The notes beneath the pieces were generated by a model. It was not told the origin of the DNA, ran no database searches, and saw only the letters and a program-made list of their open reading frames with translations. Of a stretch of DNA of 64,000 nt, positions 44,040-55,160 are shown in pieces. How positions within the stretch are numbered: position 1 is the first letter of the stretch; each line of letters starts with the position of its first letter. A program made the position numbers and the translations under genes. The DNA is from Spirometra erinaceieuropaei (Eukaryota; Platyhelminthes; Cestoda; Diphyllobothriidea; Diphyllobothriidae): the NCBI GenBank assembly GCA_902702965.1, contig CACRXP010000020.1, positions 971,538 through 1,035,537 on the forward strand. The letters run 5' to 3'.

Positions 44040-44857
44040 ACATGCATGCAAAAATTACACTCTGTAAAAATGACTACTTAATTAGCACGAAATTTTCTCT
44101 TTGACTTTCGATCCCCCTAAAAGTTCAATTATATTTCATGGAAAACATGCATGGAAATATTCATTCTTTTGCTCTTTCGGTAGACAATTACGTCTTCTTC
44201 AAATCTTATACTCGAAGGAAGTGTATACTTCGGTTTTTAAGAACTTTTCTAATTCCCGAATAATGTTGAACCCGCTCAACCGTCACACTTGGATTCAGGG
44301 CGTCTAAACTATAAGCCGTACATTTTCCGCGTACGGAAAACCACATATTTTTCCCCGGTAATAAAGGGGACCATATAGGGTTCATAAAATTTAGCAGTGG
44401 ATTTGATCCATATTGTTAACTTTACAAGCCACGTTGGTAAATGCAGAGACATGATTTATGAACGGCTATTTCACGGTATTTAAAATTCCCATAATTAGCT
44501 TTTTAAAGCCGAAATATATCCCTCTTTCGAGTACAAAATTAGAAGACGTGATTTTCTACGGAATGAGCGAAAGAATAAATTTTTTATGCATGTTTTCCAT
44601 GACATATAATTGGGCTTTTATGGAAATCGAAAATCGACGAAAAAATGCATGCTACTTAAGTAGTCATTTTTTGCAGTGTAGTTTTCGCATGCAGCCGGAA
44701 GGAAGTTCGTTCGAAAGCCGGCATCCTGAGGTGACTGAAATATTATAGAATTATGTTGCAGGCTGACTAGTTTTACAACCCTACTTAATTAATCTTTTCG
44801 AAACGAAAACGCATTTAGGATTTTCGGCTGACATTTCATGAGTTAGCCCACCTACTG
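44040..44857. mobile_element. Fold-back element FB8, left end truncated
   Basis: It begins inside the left arm (TCTGTAAAAATGACTACTTA) and ends GAGTTAGCCCACCTACTG followed by TA. The arms pair over the GACTACTTAATTAGCA and CATGCATGGAAATATTCATT regions. The missing left end means about 170 bases were lost. Repeat R4 follows directly. Confidence 0.75.
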
Positions 44858-44867
44858 TACTCATTTA

Positions 44868-45226
44868 AGTTGGTTTTAGTCCGACACGATTACATCGGTT
44901 TGGTGTTTCATTGTACAAGATTGGGCCGTTTGTTGTAGACGGTCTGGTGTATTATCTACAATGACCTTAGCTCAGAGTTTTGAAGCGATCGTTGTAGACA
45001 CTTTACGTTGATTTTTAATTGTCCTGCTTAATTTCGGTCGCTACATGTCAATGCATTGGAACTTTTCCCCATGAAAAACGAATTTACCAGTTATCTATAC
45101 TGATTTTGCCATTCCTCTATGCATACATAGACCCCGCCCGCAAAAGCCCTATCACCACCTTCCTCGTAGCACAGGCACCATTGGCTGGTGGCGTGTGTTT
45201 GGGGTCCTTCACCGATCGTTCCCCAA
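44868..45226 (+). repeat. Dispersed repeat R4, copy 2
   Basis: Reverse-orientation match to 4770-5130, starting TTGGTTTTAGTCCGACACGA and running to GGGGTCCTTCACCGATCGTT. It abuts FB8 within about 10 bases. Contains ACCCCGCCCGCAAAAGCCCT, similar to the ACCTGTAAAAACCCCTATTA module of family M, and a short frame reading IYQLSILILPFLYAYI. Confidence 0.7.
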
Positions 45227-46337
45227 AACGTAGACAGACATGGGCCTCGGAATCAAGCAGCCTGTGTTATTGACTGTTGTCAGGACCCATTTACGTCGGC
45301 AGTGGTTTCTAGAACTGTCTTAAACTGTGCCGTTTCGTGCGATATGGTCGTCAGTGTCCAATATCGATTTATCGATTTCACAGTCCCGCCGCACAAGGAA
45401 AGATGTGAACATGCATTGAAAAGGACAGGATGGACTTAGCATCGTATATACAAAAGAGGATTGTGCATCGAACAAACAGCCCGTAAGCTAAGAGAACTCA
45501 ACTGCAAATTAAAGAGCAAAATTACAGAGAAGAACTGAACCGAGAAACGGAGTAAATACGGTAGTCAAACCCGTCTGAGTCGGCAGAGTCAAACTGAAGG
45601 AGGGATGGACGAGACGTGGAGGGGTGTAGAGAGACAGAACCGGAAATAAGAGGCGAGGTCATGGCGGTTTTGCTGGTAACCAAAACGAATGCACAAACAG
45701 GAAGGGGGTAATCCGTCTCTGCAAAAATACACGTTTTGTTTCTCTGGGTGTCAGAATTCCTGACATGGTAGGAGGAAAATGCAATGAAGGCGGCCTGTTC
45801 GCTCTCGGCAGTTTCGTAGGCGACTCGGGAAAAGAATGCGAATACTCATGTAAGTGGTGATGCGGATACATTGGGAAGCAGTTTGTGCTCAAGCGCAGAC
45901 TATTTGCTCGCTGAACAATGTTAGTGCATATGTATGCGATCAGCCTCATTGCCCATTTGACTCCACCGTTTCCGCCTAAAACAACAGCAAAATACGACGA
46001 AAACTCAGCTAGTTCTGGCGTTTTTCCTAGAGGACATTGAAAACTTAAGTAAACGAGGTGTGACTGCAGTGGTAACTTGAGCGAGGGCAAACTGAGTACT
46101 GTAAAGCCACCAAAACGCTCCAGGACGGCTGCATTGGAGAAGCATGCAACCTTTCGTAAAGTACTGATTTTCCCTATTTCTCGCAGTCCGGACTTAAAAA
46201 CCTCATACGGAGACCCATGACAAAAAGGTTATCGAGCCAAATTGCAGTCCAGAAGGTGAAAACATAATCATACGAAAGATGGCATGAGGAGAACGATCAA
46301 CAGGCAGGCAAGAAGAATAAGGAGCCACGTTGACAGG
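45227..46337. other. No confident gene; region 3' of the 46-47 kb gene
   Basis: A minus frame of 143 codons at 46090-45659 could hold further 3' exon sequence of the adjacent gene, since pyrimidine-rich acceptor-like sites (ending CCTACCATGTCAG near 45762, and TTTTTGCAG near 45721) occur. No domain supports it, and the frame may be chance. Confidence 0.3.
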
Positions 46338-47658
46338 TCATCTTACAGGCATGGCGATCGAACTTGTGAGAGAGAGCTGAGACTGTGCGGCGGCAGCGTT
46401 GGGCTGTATTTGCAACAGGGGGTCGGAGCAAATGCTTGAACAGTTTTCATCGCCTTGCATGGTAACCGGTGAAGAGGCTTGATCCCTAACTTTCTCCCGT
46501 TCCTCGCCGTGAACAGAGGCGCGACATTCAGTGACACTGGTGGTCTGCGTCGGGAATGCACGGGGAGAGCTTGACTGACCATTACCACAACTGCTCACAT
46601 CACTGGTGGAGCTCGTCGAGGGAGTCTGTTCAAGTGGGCTTGACTTGGATGTGTCGCCGTCGGCCTGAAAGATTAGCATTAATTCGGGAATATACTATCT
46701 ACTAATAAGATTAAGTAGGTCATATATTGTAACAATATATTCTTACCTCGTTTGGTAGACAGCCGGATTCGCGCATCTGACGACAGACAGCACACGAATC
46801 CTCCTCCTCGTCCTCCCTCTCCGCCTGTCCATTGAAACGGTAGGGAAAGAAAACCTCGGGATCGGCTTCACTACGTAGACAGCATTCGTCAATGCCAGGA
46901 GGTGCAGTCAAGGGGGCCGGCGTTGGCAAAGCACTGCCGCTACTGGAGGAAGAGGGTGACATCTCAGACCAGCAGGACATCATTAGGCTGCTAGGAAGGC
47001 GAAAATGCTCGCGGGTCTGGGGATCACTGTTAAGTCGACCCGTCGGATGACCAGCCGGCTTCTGCCTCGTCGTCACTCTGGCCTTACGTGGAGAAGCGCT
47101 GAGGAGGAGATCAGCCTCACAGGGCTGTCGCATGTCAATCTGGAGATTGCAGCACTTTGGACGACTGCAATCCTGTAGACCACGGATGGGTGTGGCAGCT
47201 GGGGTTGGCAGACCAAATTCCTCCATCTCTTGCTGACTACCTCCACCCGCGGCTGCTTCAGTCTCCTCGTCGGCCTCTTCTATTTTGAGTTTTGAGGAAC
47301 GAAGGTCCTCCCCACCACACAGGTGCTGCACTGAACGCTTCGGTTGGAGTTGGAAGGCCTTCGGGTAGTCGTCTGGGGTTCCGCATCCTAACTGACCGGA
47401 AGAACGGGTTCGTCGCAGTCCGGCTGCCCAGAGTAGCCCACGCTTTGTAGGTGTCATCTTGTAGCGTGGACCAAGGGGACGAAGTTGCGCTATTGGTGTA
47501 CCTCCGCAGGCTCCTCCCGGTTGCCCATCGGCTCCATTCTGGTCTGGCTGGACCTCGTCAGCGAAGTCTAACTGGCGACGCTGCGAACATATGCGTACCA
47601 GAGCGCAGAGAAGAACTACTGGAACGAAGGCAGCCACTGAGGAGGAATTATGCGGCAT
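46338..47658 (-). CDS. Two-exon hypothetical membrane protein gene
   Basis: Exon 47658-46747 and exon 46664-46338 join in phase 0 across an 82-base intron with GAG|GTAAGA donor and CTAATCTTTCAG acceptor, giving about 412 residues. Residues 8-21 (VAAFVPVVLLCALV) are hydrophobic: a signal or single transmembrane segment. The rest is low complexity: acidic at 127-147, Ser-rich at 228-242, with Cys pairs CC (169-170, 259-260) and CAVC (289-292), and a Ser/Thr-rich C-terminus. TAA lies two codons upstream of the ATG. Alternatively an acceptor (CCTCCTCAG before 47636) would make this an internal exon and the hydrophobic segment the membrane anchor of a receptor whose outer domain lies upstream. The last codons (CCT|GTAAGA at 46347/46346) could be another donor. 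No family recognised. Confidence 0.6.
46665..46746 (-). other. GT-AG intron of the 46-47 kb gene
   Basis: 82 bases, AT-rich relative to the flanking exons. Donor GTAAGA at 46746-46741; acceptor TTTCAG ending at 46665. It joins two frames in phase 0 that are otherwise each closed by stops just inside the intron. Small introns are common in flatworms. Confidence 0.6.
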
Positions 47659-48930
47659 GCGTTAACACTCAAGAACACTGAGTATGTGACAGAAGCAAAG
47701 CACAAAATCTAGGCCATGGTTGCGGAGGGGAAGAAGAGAGCGCTTTTAGGCAATTTATTGACTGTAATTAGTTTGCTCGCAAGGCAATGTTTTGATGACG
47801 TCATGGGAAAACGTTGTCAGTACACAGTAATGACACGGTTTACTCCATACACTCAAGTCGGATAGAGTTAACGCTCCGATATGAAAGTTGAGCCGGGGGC
47901 TAAAAAAGGCTAGCATTAAGTCACTTTTCGGGAGGATGATAGCAACTTTTATTTATTGATAACATTAAGTTTTAAGGTTGTTTCCTAAGCGAAACATGAG
48001 AGGAATTTCAGTGTAATGAGTCGGGATTTAGTAGTAGACATGCATCATAAAACAATTTGGAAGTAGATGAATGCTCATGTCCTTCCAGCGTAAAGTTAAA
48101 GCAAGTATACACTGCAGGATATATTGGCCTTCTCGAATCTCCCTACTACGTCTCGACCTAAATATGGACGGAAAACCTGAATCGTCCAAAAAACTAGATC
48201 ATACGACAAATATGGTCTTGCTCTGGTGATCTCTAGTCCGGCGATTTACATCCTGTGTACGTTACCGCTCTGGGAACTCCAGACGCAAGTTCAAAAGCAG
48301 GTCGGATCCCAAATAATGAAGGCGCCGACAAAAAGGCTAGGGCCCAAAACACCCTCACTTCAAATAAGCCCATTTTGAGCCAAAATTCTTACAAGTGTAG
48401 TATAAAAATTATTCTTGCACGTAATTTTTGCGACGTTTGGTTAAATTTAAATAGGCACCAAAAAATAAATGAGAAGAAAATGCACACAACTAAAGTGGTC
48501 AACTCCATTGGTAGATTGGGCGTTTGAGGCCTGATCGATCACTTTTGGACTCCTTTAGTCTCGTGGAGGCTCCAACAGTTCCCCGCTAGTCGTTCGATAC
48601 GAACAAACTACATGAAAATAGGCTCGTTTTCAATAATGAGAGTTGCACTTGAATAGGCTGAGCAGTTCAGGGAAGCATATCCAGGAAATAGCAGTCATTA
48701 TTACTAACCCTCGGCACGCAGGGCCGTCTGACTGAAGGAAATTCGTCGTCCGCTACAAGAGAGGCGACAGTTATTGTGACCGCTTTTACACACTAAACGC
48801 TCTCTGGTACGAGTGTTTTACTGGAGCAGTCATTACTTTGTTTTGCCATTAAATGCTTAATACACAGCAAAACGCACGTGGGCAACGTCTTTCGGTTGGA
48901 CCCATTGTTCTGCGACGGGTGTGGATATAT
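47659..48930. other. No gene recognised upstream of the membrane protein gene
   Basis: Should hold the promoter or upstream exons of the 46-47 kb gene, but I cannot identify either. A 90-codon plus frame at 48255-48527 lacks recognisable features. Confidence 0.35.
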
Positions 48931-48934
48931 ATAG

Positions 48935-49316
48935 ATATGAGATGATACCGAAAAAGACAAGGGAGACCGGAATGGCCATTTCTGGCTTATTAGCCGTCAT
49001 CAGCCAGTCATACCCAACCCCAAGTGTAGATTACTTGAGATTCGAACTCGGGATCTTTGTTCATGGAGTTTGACGCTCTACCATTAAGCCACGGGCCCGT
49101 TGTCCTGTCGGTTATGATCGGGAACATCAATTATGACAGATGGGCGCTCAGCGATCAGGTTACAGAACATGCTTGTTCTCTTGTGCCTTGGGGTTCGGGT
49201 GTTCCACACTTCGGGCTTGGGTATGGCTGGCTGATGACGGCTAATAAGCCAGAAATGGCCATTCCAGGCTCCATTGTCTTTGTAGGTAACAGCATTCTGC
49301 CCATATATATATATAT
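48935..49316. repeat. SINE S7, inverted composite
   Basis: Left arm in minus orientation (GATACCGAAAAAGACAAGGG, GGCCATTTCTGGCTTATTAG, CTACCATTAAGCCACGGGCC). From about 49195 the right arm runs plus (CCACACTTCGGGCTTGGGTA, AAGCCAGAAATGGCCATTCC, GCATTCTGCCC). A TA microsatellite at 49303-49322 abuts its end. The terminal GAGCCCAACCAGCAG block is missing. Confidence 0.75.
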
Positions 49317-49460
49317 ATATACTGAAAGAAGTGGTATTGATTTTCTGGGCACGTTAGAAATTTTGACTGTTTTTGTACATTTACTCAAGTCTGACGACGA
49401 CCGAGGGAACAGACATCGGGAACTTACTAATAAAGTTCTTACTGCTTCCAAAGAACCTAC
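49317..49460 (+). repeat. Possible Penelope-like element tail
   Basis: TTTTGACTGTTTTTGTACAT, then AGTCTGACGACGACCGAGGG and AACTTACTAATAAAGTTCTT, parallel the PLE-a tail (CTGACGACGACCCGGAGAAC, then ATAAACTTCC) at 30675-30725. No coding part is present. Confidence 0.4.
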
Positions 49461-50434
49461 TATCTTCTAACTATATATGTGTTTTCGAAGACAATCCTGT
49501 TGACTAGCGAAAATCTCCTCGCTCAGAAACTGAATGAATCAAAATCCCCAGCAAATGCAGGAAATCTTCGGAGTAACGTATGACCTACGAAGACTTTCAG
49601 TACACGAACGACTTCCACCTTCTATTATAAGGAAGTTAAAGTCGGGGCTCCGTGACACCTAGTGGTGTGTTTTAACAAAGGACCAAACAACTAGCTACAT
49701 GCTTAGCGGCGACAGAGATGGTAAATCGAAATCTCCCAGTCCAAACGCGTTTGGATGCAACCGAAGTCTACAGTCGGCTTTAAAGGCTGCAGGCGCAATA
49801 CGATTGGCTACGCCGTGATGTTTTGATTGAGGATAAGCGCAGATAGGGAGGCATACAAGTCAATTCTAACTCCCTAGAGGATGGCTGTCCAGGTACGATG
49901 TTTAGGAAGAGCGGGAGTCTTAGCGCACACACTGCCATGTCGACAAATCGAGTCCCAGAAAACAGATACTGGGATGAGATAAGGTGGCTCAAGCGCGACT
50001 TCTTGTTGTCGGATTTAAAAGGCGAGCTTGCTGTGAGCGCACACCGACATGTGAAACTTACGAAAAAGGGTTTATAGATAACATCTCACTGTCGAAAAAT
50101 GCCTAAAGTCATACGTTAATCATGTTGGTCGTTTGGATAGACAAGGTCAACGGTAACGATTATAAAATCCTAAGGCTGTTAGGTTTTAGAGTGGGATATA
50201 TAATCCGATTAACCGTAGGCCTTAGAGTACAACAAAAGAGTTCGGGAAATTCGCTTCCTCCTCCTAAAAAAGTCGCATGATTTGAAGTTCCGCCTGCGAA
50301 GATCTCAGAGCTAAATGGAAAATTAAAAACCGAAATGAAGACTTATGGTCTCTTTGTAGAATAGTCGATTCCCACGCAAAGCCCAAGCGGAAAACTTGGG
50401 ATTCCGTCGCTTCTAAGAAAAGCGCTACCGTGAA
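49461..50434. other. No gene recognised
   Basis: Short frames without domains. Confidence 0.4.
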
Positions 50435-50700
50435 TGGTCCTTCATCACCTCACAGACGTGGCTTAGTCTTGAGTTCAAGGAAAAAAAACGAAACACTGAT
50501 ATTCGGCCCAACAACCAAGTCGATTGATAAGCGCCACTTAGACTTCATTAAATTGAGTTTTGGTTCAAGACCCAGTAGTAGAATGTTGGACTTTAGGCCA
50601 ACTAAACGCGGTTTAGGAGCTGGGTATGGTTGACTGACTACAGCAAACAAACTCAAAGCGATTTCTGAAGTCTCCTTCGTCTCCACGGGCAATACTTCCC
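50435..50700 (+). repeat. SINE copy, strongly degenerate
   Basis: CGTGGCTTAGTCTTGAGTTC near 50457 resembles an internal promoter region. TAGGAGCTGGGTATGGTTGA near 50613, then ACAGCAAACAAACTC and TCTCCTTCGTCTCCACGGGC, follow the SINE middle. Identification is by order of short matches. Confidence 0.4.
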
Positions 50701-51029
50701 GTGTACATATTACTCTGCATCACGCTTCCGTCTGCGAGGGCCTTAGCCGTGAGCGCGTTATCTGAATTCGTTCGAATCAGGCCAGACCTGTTAGAGCTCC
50801 ACCTGTGGAACGCTCTTCGGGTGAATGTACGTAGAGATTTGAAATTTTGTGTGCATGTCCGAAACACAGAACAAATCAGCTGCGGCCGCTGCTTAGCCTG
50901 TTCCTAATGAGACCGAACAGCCGGTCTTACAGTGGTCTTTTTGTCGCGGTTGAGGGCAGGTGTCTGCAGAGCTGGCAGAGTTAACGCGTTGCAAATCGAA
51001 CAGGCGGAACTTTAGGGATCGGAGACGGA

Positions 51030-51491
51030 GTGATGAATGAAGACACCAAGAAGGAGCCTATAAACACCACCCCTACGGTTGCCAAACAAGCTTTGGCGTT
51101 TTCAGTTCGAGTACAAAGCCAGGACTCGAATGGAGTCGCCACCTCCAGAATGTTCTTCGGCTGGGGGGAAAGTGCACCAACAATAACTGAGTCTCCCACC
51201 GACCTACAAATGTCATGGTCGTTTACGAGGGAGGAAAGTGCTGTATCGTCCTCCGCAGGAATTAAGAATTGCAAGCGGAAACAGTCTCCTGATAGAGGTT
51301 TCATCAAAGGAATACGAAGAGCTGGAATAGAGAAGAAGGAAGAAAGCATACTTGCAATCACGACCTACCTAACCAGGGCAGTTTCGAGGTCCAGGACTGG
51401 CCACGGGTGGATGGATAAGCTGAAGAAGAAAAAGAGACGGGAGCGTTATCGGTCTCATACACAAAAAAGTACATTCAAGTCCATTCAGTGA
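51030..51491 (+). CDS. Hypothetical 153-codon frame, weak
   Basis: An open frame that starts GTG-ATG and reads MNEDTKKEPINTTPTVAK, then a Ser/Glu-rich middle, and ends in a strongly basic KLKKKKRRERYR segment like a nuclear localisation signal. A CTTTAG acceptor-like site lies just upstream at 51010-51015, so it could be an exon. No domain is recognised and no repeat match was found. It ends at the edge of a degenerate fold-back element. May be chance. Confidence 0.2.
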   Translation: MMNEDTKKEPINTTPTVAKQALAFSVRVQSQDSNGVATSRMFFGWGESAPTITESPTDLQMSWSFTREESAVSSSAGIKNCKRKQSPDRGFIKGIRRAGIEKKEESILAITTYLTRAVSRSRTGHGWMDKLKKKKRRERYRSHTQKSTFKSIQ

Positions 51492-51494
51492 CCT

Positions 51495-52165
51495 GTAAAA
51501 ATCGCACACTCGAAAATGGTTGTTTAGTTGGCATGGATTTGTCCATTAACTTGCAATGCCTTTATAAATCCAGACATGGATTATAAACGGCATGCACAAA
51601 AACATCCCCTAGGTGTACTCGTTTAGCAGTGTACCATGTCTCCTTGAAATTTCCCACTCGAGAAAATGTGTAATGTTCGGTTTCAAAAAGTTTGTAATTG
51701 AGAAGTCCTCAAGACGGTGCAATGTTTATTCAAACACCATCGTTTCTGTCCGCCTACCACGGTCCATAAATTGTAAAATTTTATGCGCGCTGTATGACAC
51801 CGTCTTCCTAAGATAGTGGAATCCACGATTTTTTAATCGCCGAGTTTGGAAATAGTAGTTCGTAAACACTAAACGCAAATGTAACGGCAGGTCGAGTTCA
51901 AAATCATTGGGGAATAACACTTTTAAATACTTTAAGATACCCCTTTTTCGAACATACAATTAAAAGGCGCAAGTTACGAAAAATAGTTGCAAGGAAAAAT
52001 ATTCTGTGCAGATTTATGTAATGTTTGCTTGGATTTATAAATGAATCGAAAATCGAAGGAGAAGGTTGATACTACTACTAAGGCGGCACTTTTTGGACTG
52101 ATTTTTTCAGGTGGCCGAAAAGACGCGCATGTGAAAGCCAGCACTCTGGCGTGAATGAAATATCC
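51495..52165. mobile_element. Fold-back element FB9, degenerate
   Basis: Left arm from CCTGTAAAAATCGCACACTC, right arm to GCACTCTGGCGTGAATGAAA. Central blocks GCAGGTCGAGTTCAAAATCA and AATAACACTTTTAAATAC match other copies. Terminal repeats are lost on both sides. A 239-codon minus frame at 52693-51974 runs through it and is not credible as a protein. Confidence 0.6.
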
Positions 52166-52985
52166 TAAGAATAGGGTGTATGCTAAAAAAACTCCCTTTC
52201 TGACTACAGCAACTTCTCGGAAAATAAATAGCCTGAGTGATACGAAAAAACGTCTTCTCCTCACTAAAAAGAGAGGGTAAAGGAATTTTCGTGGGTGAAG
52301 TGAGGCACGTTTTCTGCAGTCAGGCAAGAGGTAGGCGTAAAGAATTTGCACATTTCCAAAAGGGGAAGCTATCGATTTGCATCTTTTCGTGTTAAATGCG
52401 GCACTTCGGTGATTACTTCTCTCTGTTGTCCCCTCACCCCTCCCCCAACTTGTGTGCAATTTAAAAGGTACGGAAGGAAATAGGTTCAATGACAAAACAA
52501 AGTGATTACATTTAACAACTAGGTCGGTCGAAGTCGGAAAACACCGGAAGTAGCAAAGACCTAGAGACAGCATGGAGAAAAGGTGAATGATGAATGATGA
52601 AAATGAATGACCAACAACGCTGATACTGTCAACGATCGGACCAACTTTATTTGCCGGAATGGTGTAGAGCAGCCAACAAAAGCAAAGACTCAAAATGACG
52701 CATTAGGAGATATCTAGGTTCGGGCGACGCATGACAGATGCAAGTCATTTTGACCAGCCCCATCCCTGATAAGAAGTTGCACTTCAGTTTCTACAGAGAA
52801 CTCCGTATCACGCCAGCGTGGTACTTTCGGATGCGAGTTTAGAAACCTGTTCCAGGATGACCAGGCCGCAGAAGGCAAACCTGACTTAACAGCATCAGGT
52901 CAAATGGCATGGACCACGACGAGATGCGTCTTCAGATGTCAACAATCACGCCCACGACTAGAGCATCCGCGTCAAATACTACATT
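52166..52985. other. No gene recognised
   Basis: Mostly covered by a hydrophobic minus frame that shows no domain and extends into FB9. Confidence 0.4.
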
Positions 52986-52987
52986 TT

Positions 52988-53273
52988 GGTCAGATGTGGT
53001 TATGTGGCCCCACCTGAAGTAAACGAACCCCAGCCACCTATAATACAGGACCGGTGGTATGTAGGGGTTTTTTGCAGGTGGGAACGGGGAACGCACAGGC
53101 GATGAGGTCAAATAATTATATGCAAAAGAGAAGCCATTGTGAATGCGCGGTTGTACTTTGAGTGGTTGAGAAATAGTTGCTTCAACCATAACCCTGACCC
53201 TATCCCCTGACCCCTAACCCTAACCCCAACCGTATTGTGTCCATTAAGTGGGTCTACATAACCACATATTACC
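52988..53273 (-). mobile_element. Family M element M3, both ends present
   Basis: Starts GGTCAGATGTGGTTATGTGG and ends CTACATAACCACATATTACC, its imperfect inverted complement. The CCCTAA-like core is at 53186-53231. Flanks TACATTTT and CTCATTTT agree at 6 of 8 positions, suggesting an 8-bp target duplication as in hAT elements. Non-coding, so non-autonomous. Confidence 0.85.
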
Positions 53274-53599
53274 CTCATTTTAACTAAAAAAGACAAATGC
53301 ACAGAAGCCACCAGCAGTCACTACACGTGCCAGTGGTTGGCTGGAAGTTTGGGCAAAGGCACCGATATTTACGGTGGTCCGCCGGTCGTTGCGCGCCCGG
53401 AAAAAATCAATTAAAACACCAGCTCTCTGCGTTTGGCAAATTATTGAGAAGCAAATTCAGGAAAGCTTGCACTGCCCATCTGGTTGTCCTGCGTGCCCTC
53501 TGTCCCAATGAGTAAAAAGAATGATTACATCTATTCTTTCGCCCCTGCTTCTACCTGGTGGCATTTAAAAAAATTACCGATGGTGTATTTCAGTTCAGT
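53274..53599. other. No gene recognised
   Basis: Short plus frame at 53297-53515 without recognisable motif. Confidence 0.4.
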
Positions 53600-54450
53600 T
53601 TATAGAGGGAAATTGGTCTGAGCCTTCGGGGACCCTATTTGAAACGTAAAATTGAATGTGGTGTACAGGGTATCCCCATGCGGGTTGGAATAATTCAAAT
53701 TGTCCCATATGAGTATGACAAAATGACCTCCATCTCTCATGGCTCTTGCTCATCTTGGGACATATGAAGGTTAGTGCCGATAGTGATATCACGACAGGTG
53801 AGAGGAATTCCTGCGCAGTTGCCTATAACCGAAAGGGAAGAGGTCCAGATTTGTTAGGTCGGTTGCATAAGGAAGGGAGCTTTGACCCCTAATCATTTGC
53901 GTGGCTATGCTCTTGACGCTTTCAAGACTATTTTGATGTTGAAGCGCCCATGGTCACCAGGATTGTATTTCGTATTCCAAGTAAGGTCGCGTGAATGTTT
54001 CGAAGGTCTTGCAGAAGACGTCTTCGTCAAAATCCATAAAAGTCTGCTTGATGGCGGACAGTACGGACATTGCTCTTTTGCCGCTCCCACACTGAGGGGA
54101 TGGTTTTAGGGAGTACGTTGTCAGCACGCCGAGGTTCGTCGAGAAAGTAGTTCCCTGTGCTGACGGTTCTGGCTGGGTTGCCCAGGCAAAGTATGCCACA
54201 CTTGCCGACGTTGAAGCGCAGGAGTCAACGGTTTCACCGCTCCGGAAACCGATTTAGGTTCATCTGCAGTCTGTCTTAATTGGCAGGGCCCTGGATTATA
54301 CTCCATATTTCCATGCGGTCGGCAAACATTTTGCTTCGCAGTCGAAAGCTCTTGCGCAGTTATCCACGTATATCAGGAACAAAATGGGTCCCAGTATTGA
54401 ACCCTATGGGAACACCACGGTAACGATAGGGCGTAAGACTCCCAAGCAGA
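53600..54450 (-). pseudogene. Non-LTR retrotransposon reverse transcriptase, C-terminal part
   Basis: The minus strand reads GSILGPILFLIYVDNC near 54400 (RT motif with GPxLFLIY), MFADRMEIWSII near 54330-54295 (the FADD motif with the second Asp changed to Arg), LPFNVGK-type sequence, then frame 54199-53954 with NLGVLTTYSLKPSPQCGSGK and FETFTRPYLEYEIQSW. Near 53885-53820 comes SSLPYATDLTNLDLFPFGYR. This order is typical of jockey/CR1-like LINE reverse transcriptases. Frameshifts and the FADR change mean it is dead. Endonuclease and 5' end are not contiguous. Confidence 0.8.
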
Positions 54451-54619
54451 CGGAAACTCCAAAAATGTACCCTAAAATTCAGTGTGACTATAAATGTGAC
54501 TTATTATTCACCGTTTCCTTTGTTTGAAATTTCCTTCCCTTCCTGGCTAAATGTAAACTTGCCAGCGGTGATTTACCCAAAGTCAGCGTACAATGAGACT
54601 TTCAGCAGAAATTTATCTT

Positions 54620-54778
54620 GGTAGAGGGGCGCTCAACGATCGTTTCTATGGAACTCACTCGTCCCGCTGTACCTTAGGGCTCTCCCTCGAGCCCAACCAG
54701 CAGGCTGACGACGGCTAACAAGCCAGAAATGGCCATTTCACTCTCTCTTGTCTTTGTAGGTAATACCATTCTGCCTAG
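54620..54778. repeat. SINE S8, fused ends without tRNA body
   Basis: GGGCGCTCAACGATCGTTTC and GGCTCTCCCTCGAGCCCAAC (terminal module, minus orientation) are joined to GCTGACGACGGCTAACAAGC and GGCCATTTCACTCTCTCTTG (plus orientation), ending CATTCTGCCTAG. The tRNA-like core is deleted, leaving two inverted half-copies. Confidence 0.75.
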
Positions 54779-54857
54779 AAATTTCTCTCTTTTCTGTGTC
54801 TTCTTGCTCCCGGCCTGTGTGCTGCCCCACCCGAAAAACTCCCTTTACCAGCATTTA

Positions 54858-55160
54858 AAGTATGACACGGTTCACAGGCCAGCTCAAGTTAGTTGGGGGT
54901 CCTACACCCTTTTGCTGCCGAACGCCACTCTCGACAACAAGAGCATTGTCGCTAATAATTTCGGCTGCGGTGAGCAACATGAGCTTTCTTAGGGATGACT
55001 GAAAAATAATCTGATACTCGGTCAGACTACTAGCATTAAAGGTGGACCGGGGGCGCGATGCGTACACAGCGACTAAATCAACTGCCACATTAGTTTTCAC
55101 CAGACTTCTACTTGCACAAGTCACGGTGTGATCCCAGGCAGGGAACTTGGCTTTCAAAAC
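54858..55160 (-). pseudogene. Possible LINE endonuclease fragment
   Basis: The minus frame reads NVAVDLVAVYASRPRSTF, then FQSSLRKLMLLTAAEIIS and NALVVESGV. LVAVYA and a later hydrophobic strand before an expected D-N pair parallel the APE-type endonucleases of LINEs (VxVYAP ... VVAGDFN), but the GDFN motif is not preserved. It lies close to the LINE RT fragment in the same strand, upstream as expected. Tentative. Confidence 0.3.

Noticed and set aside
47796..47803. Perfect TGACGTCA (CRE-like) site about 140 bases upstream of the membrane gene ATG
   Set aside because: An 8-base site is expected about once in a window of this size, and the true gene start is uncertain.
51974..52693. 239-codon hydrophobic minus-strand frame
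   Set aside because: Its last quarter runs through fold-back element FB9, and no domain or splice support is visible.
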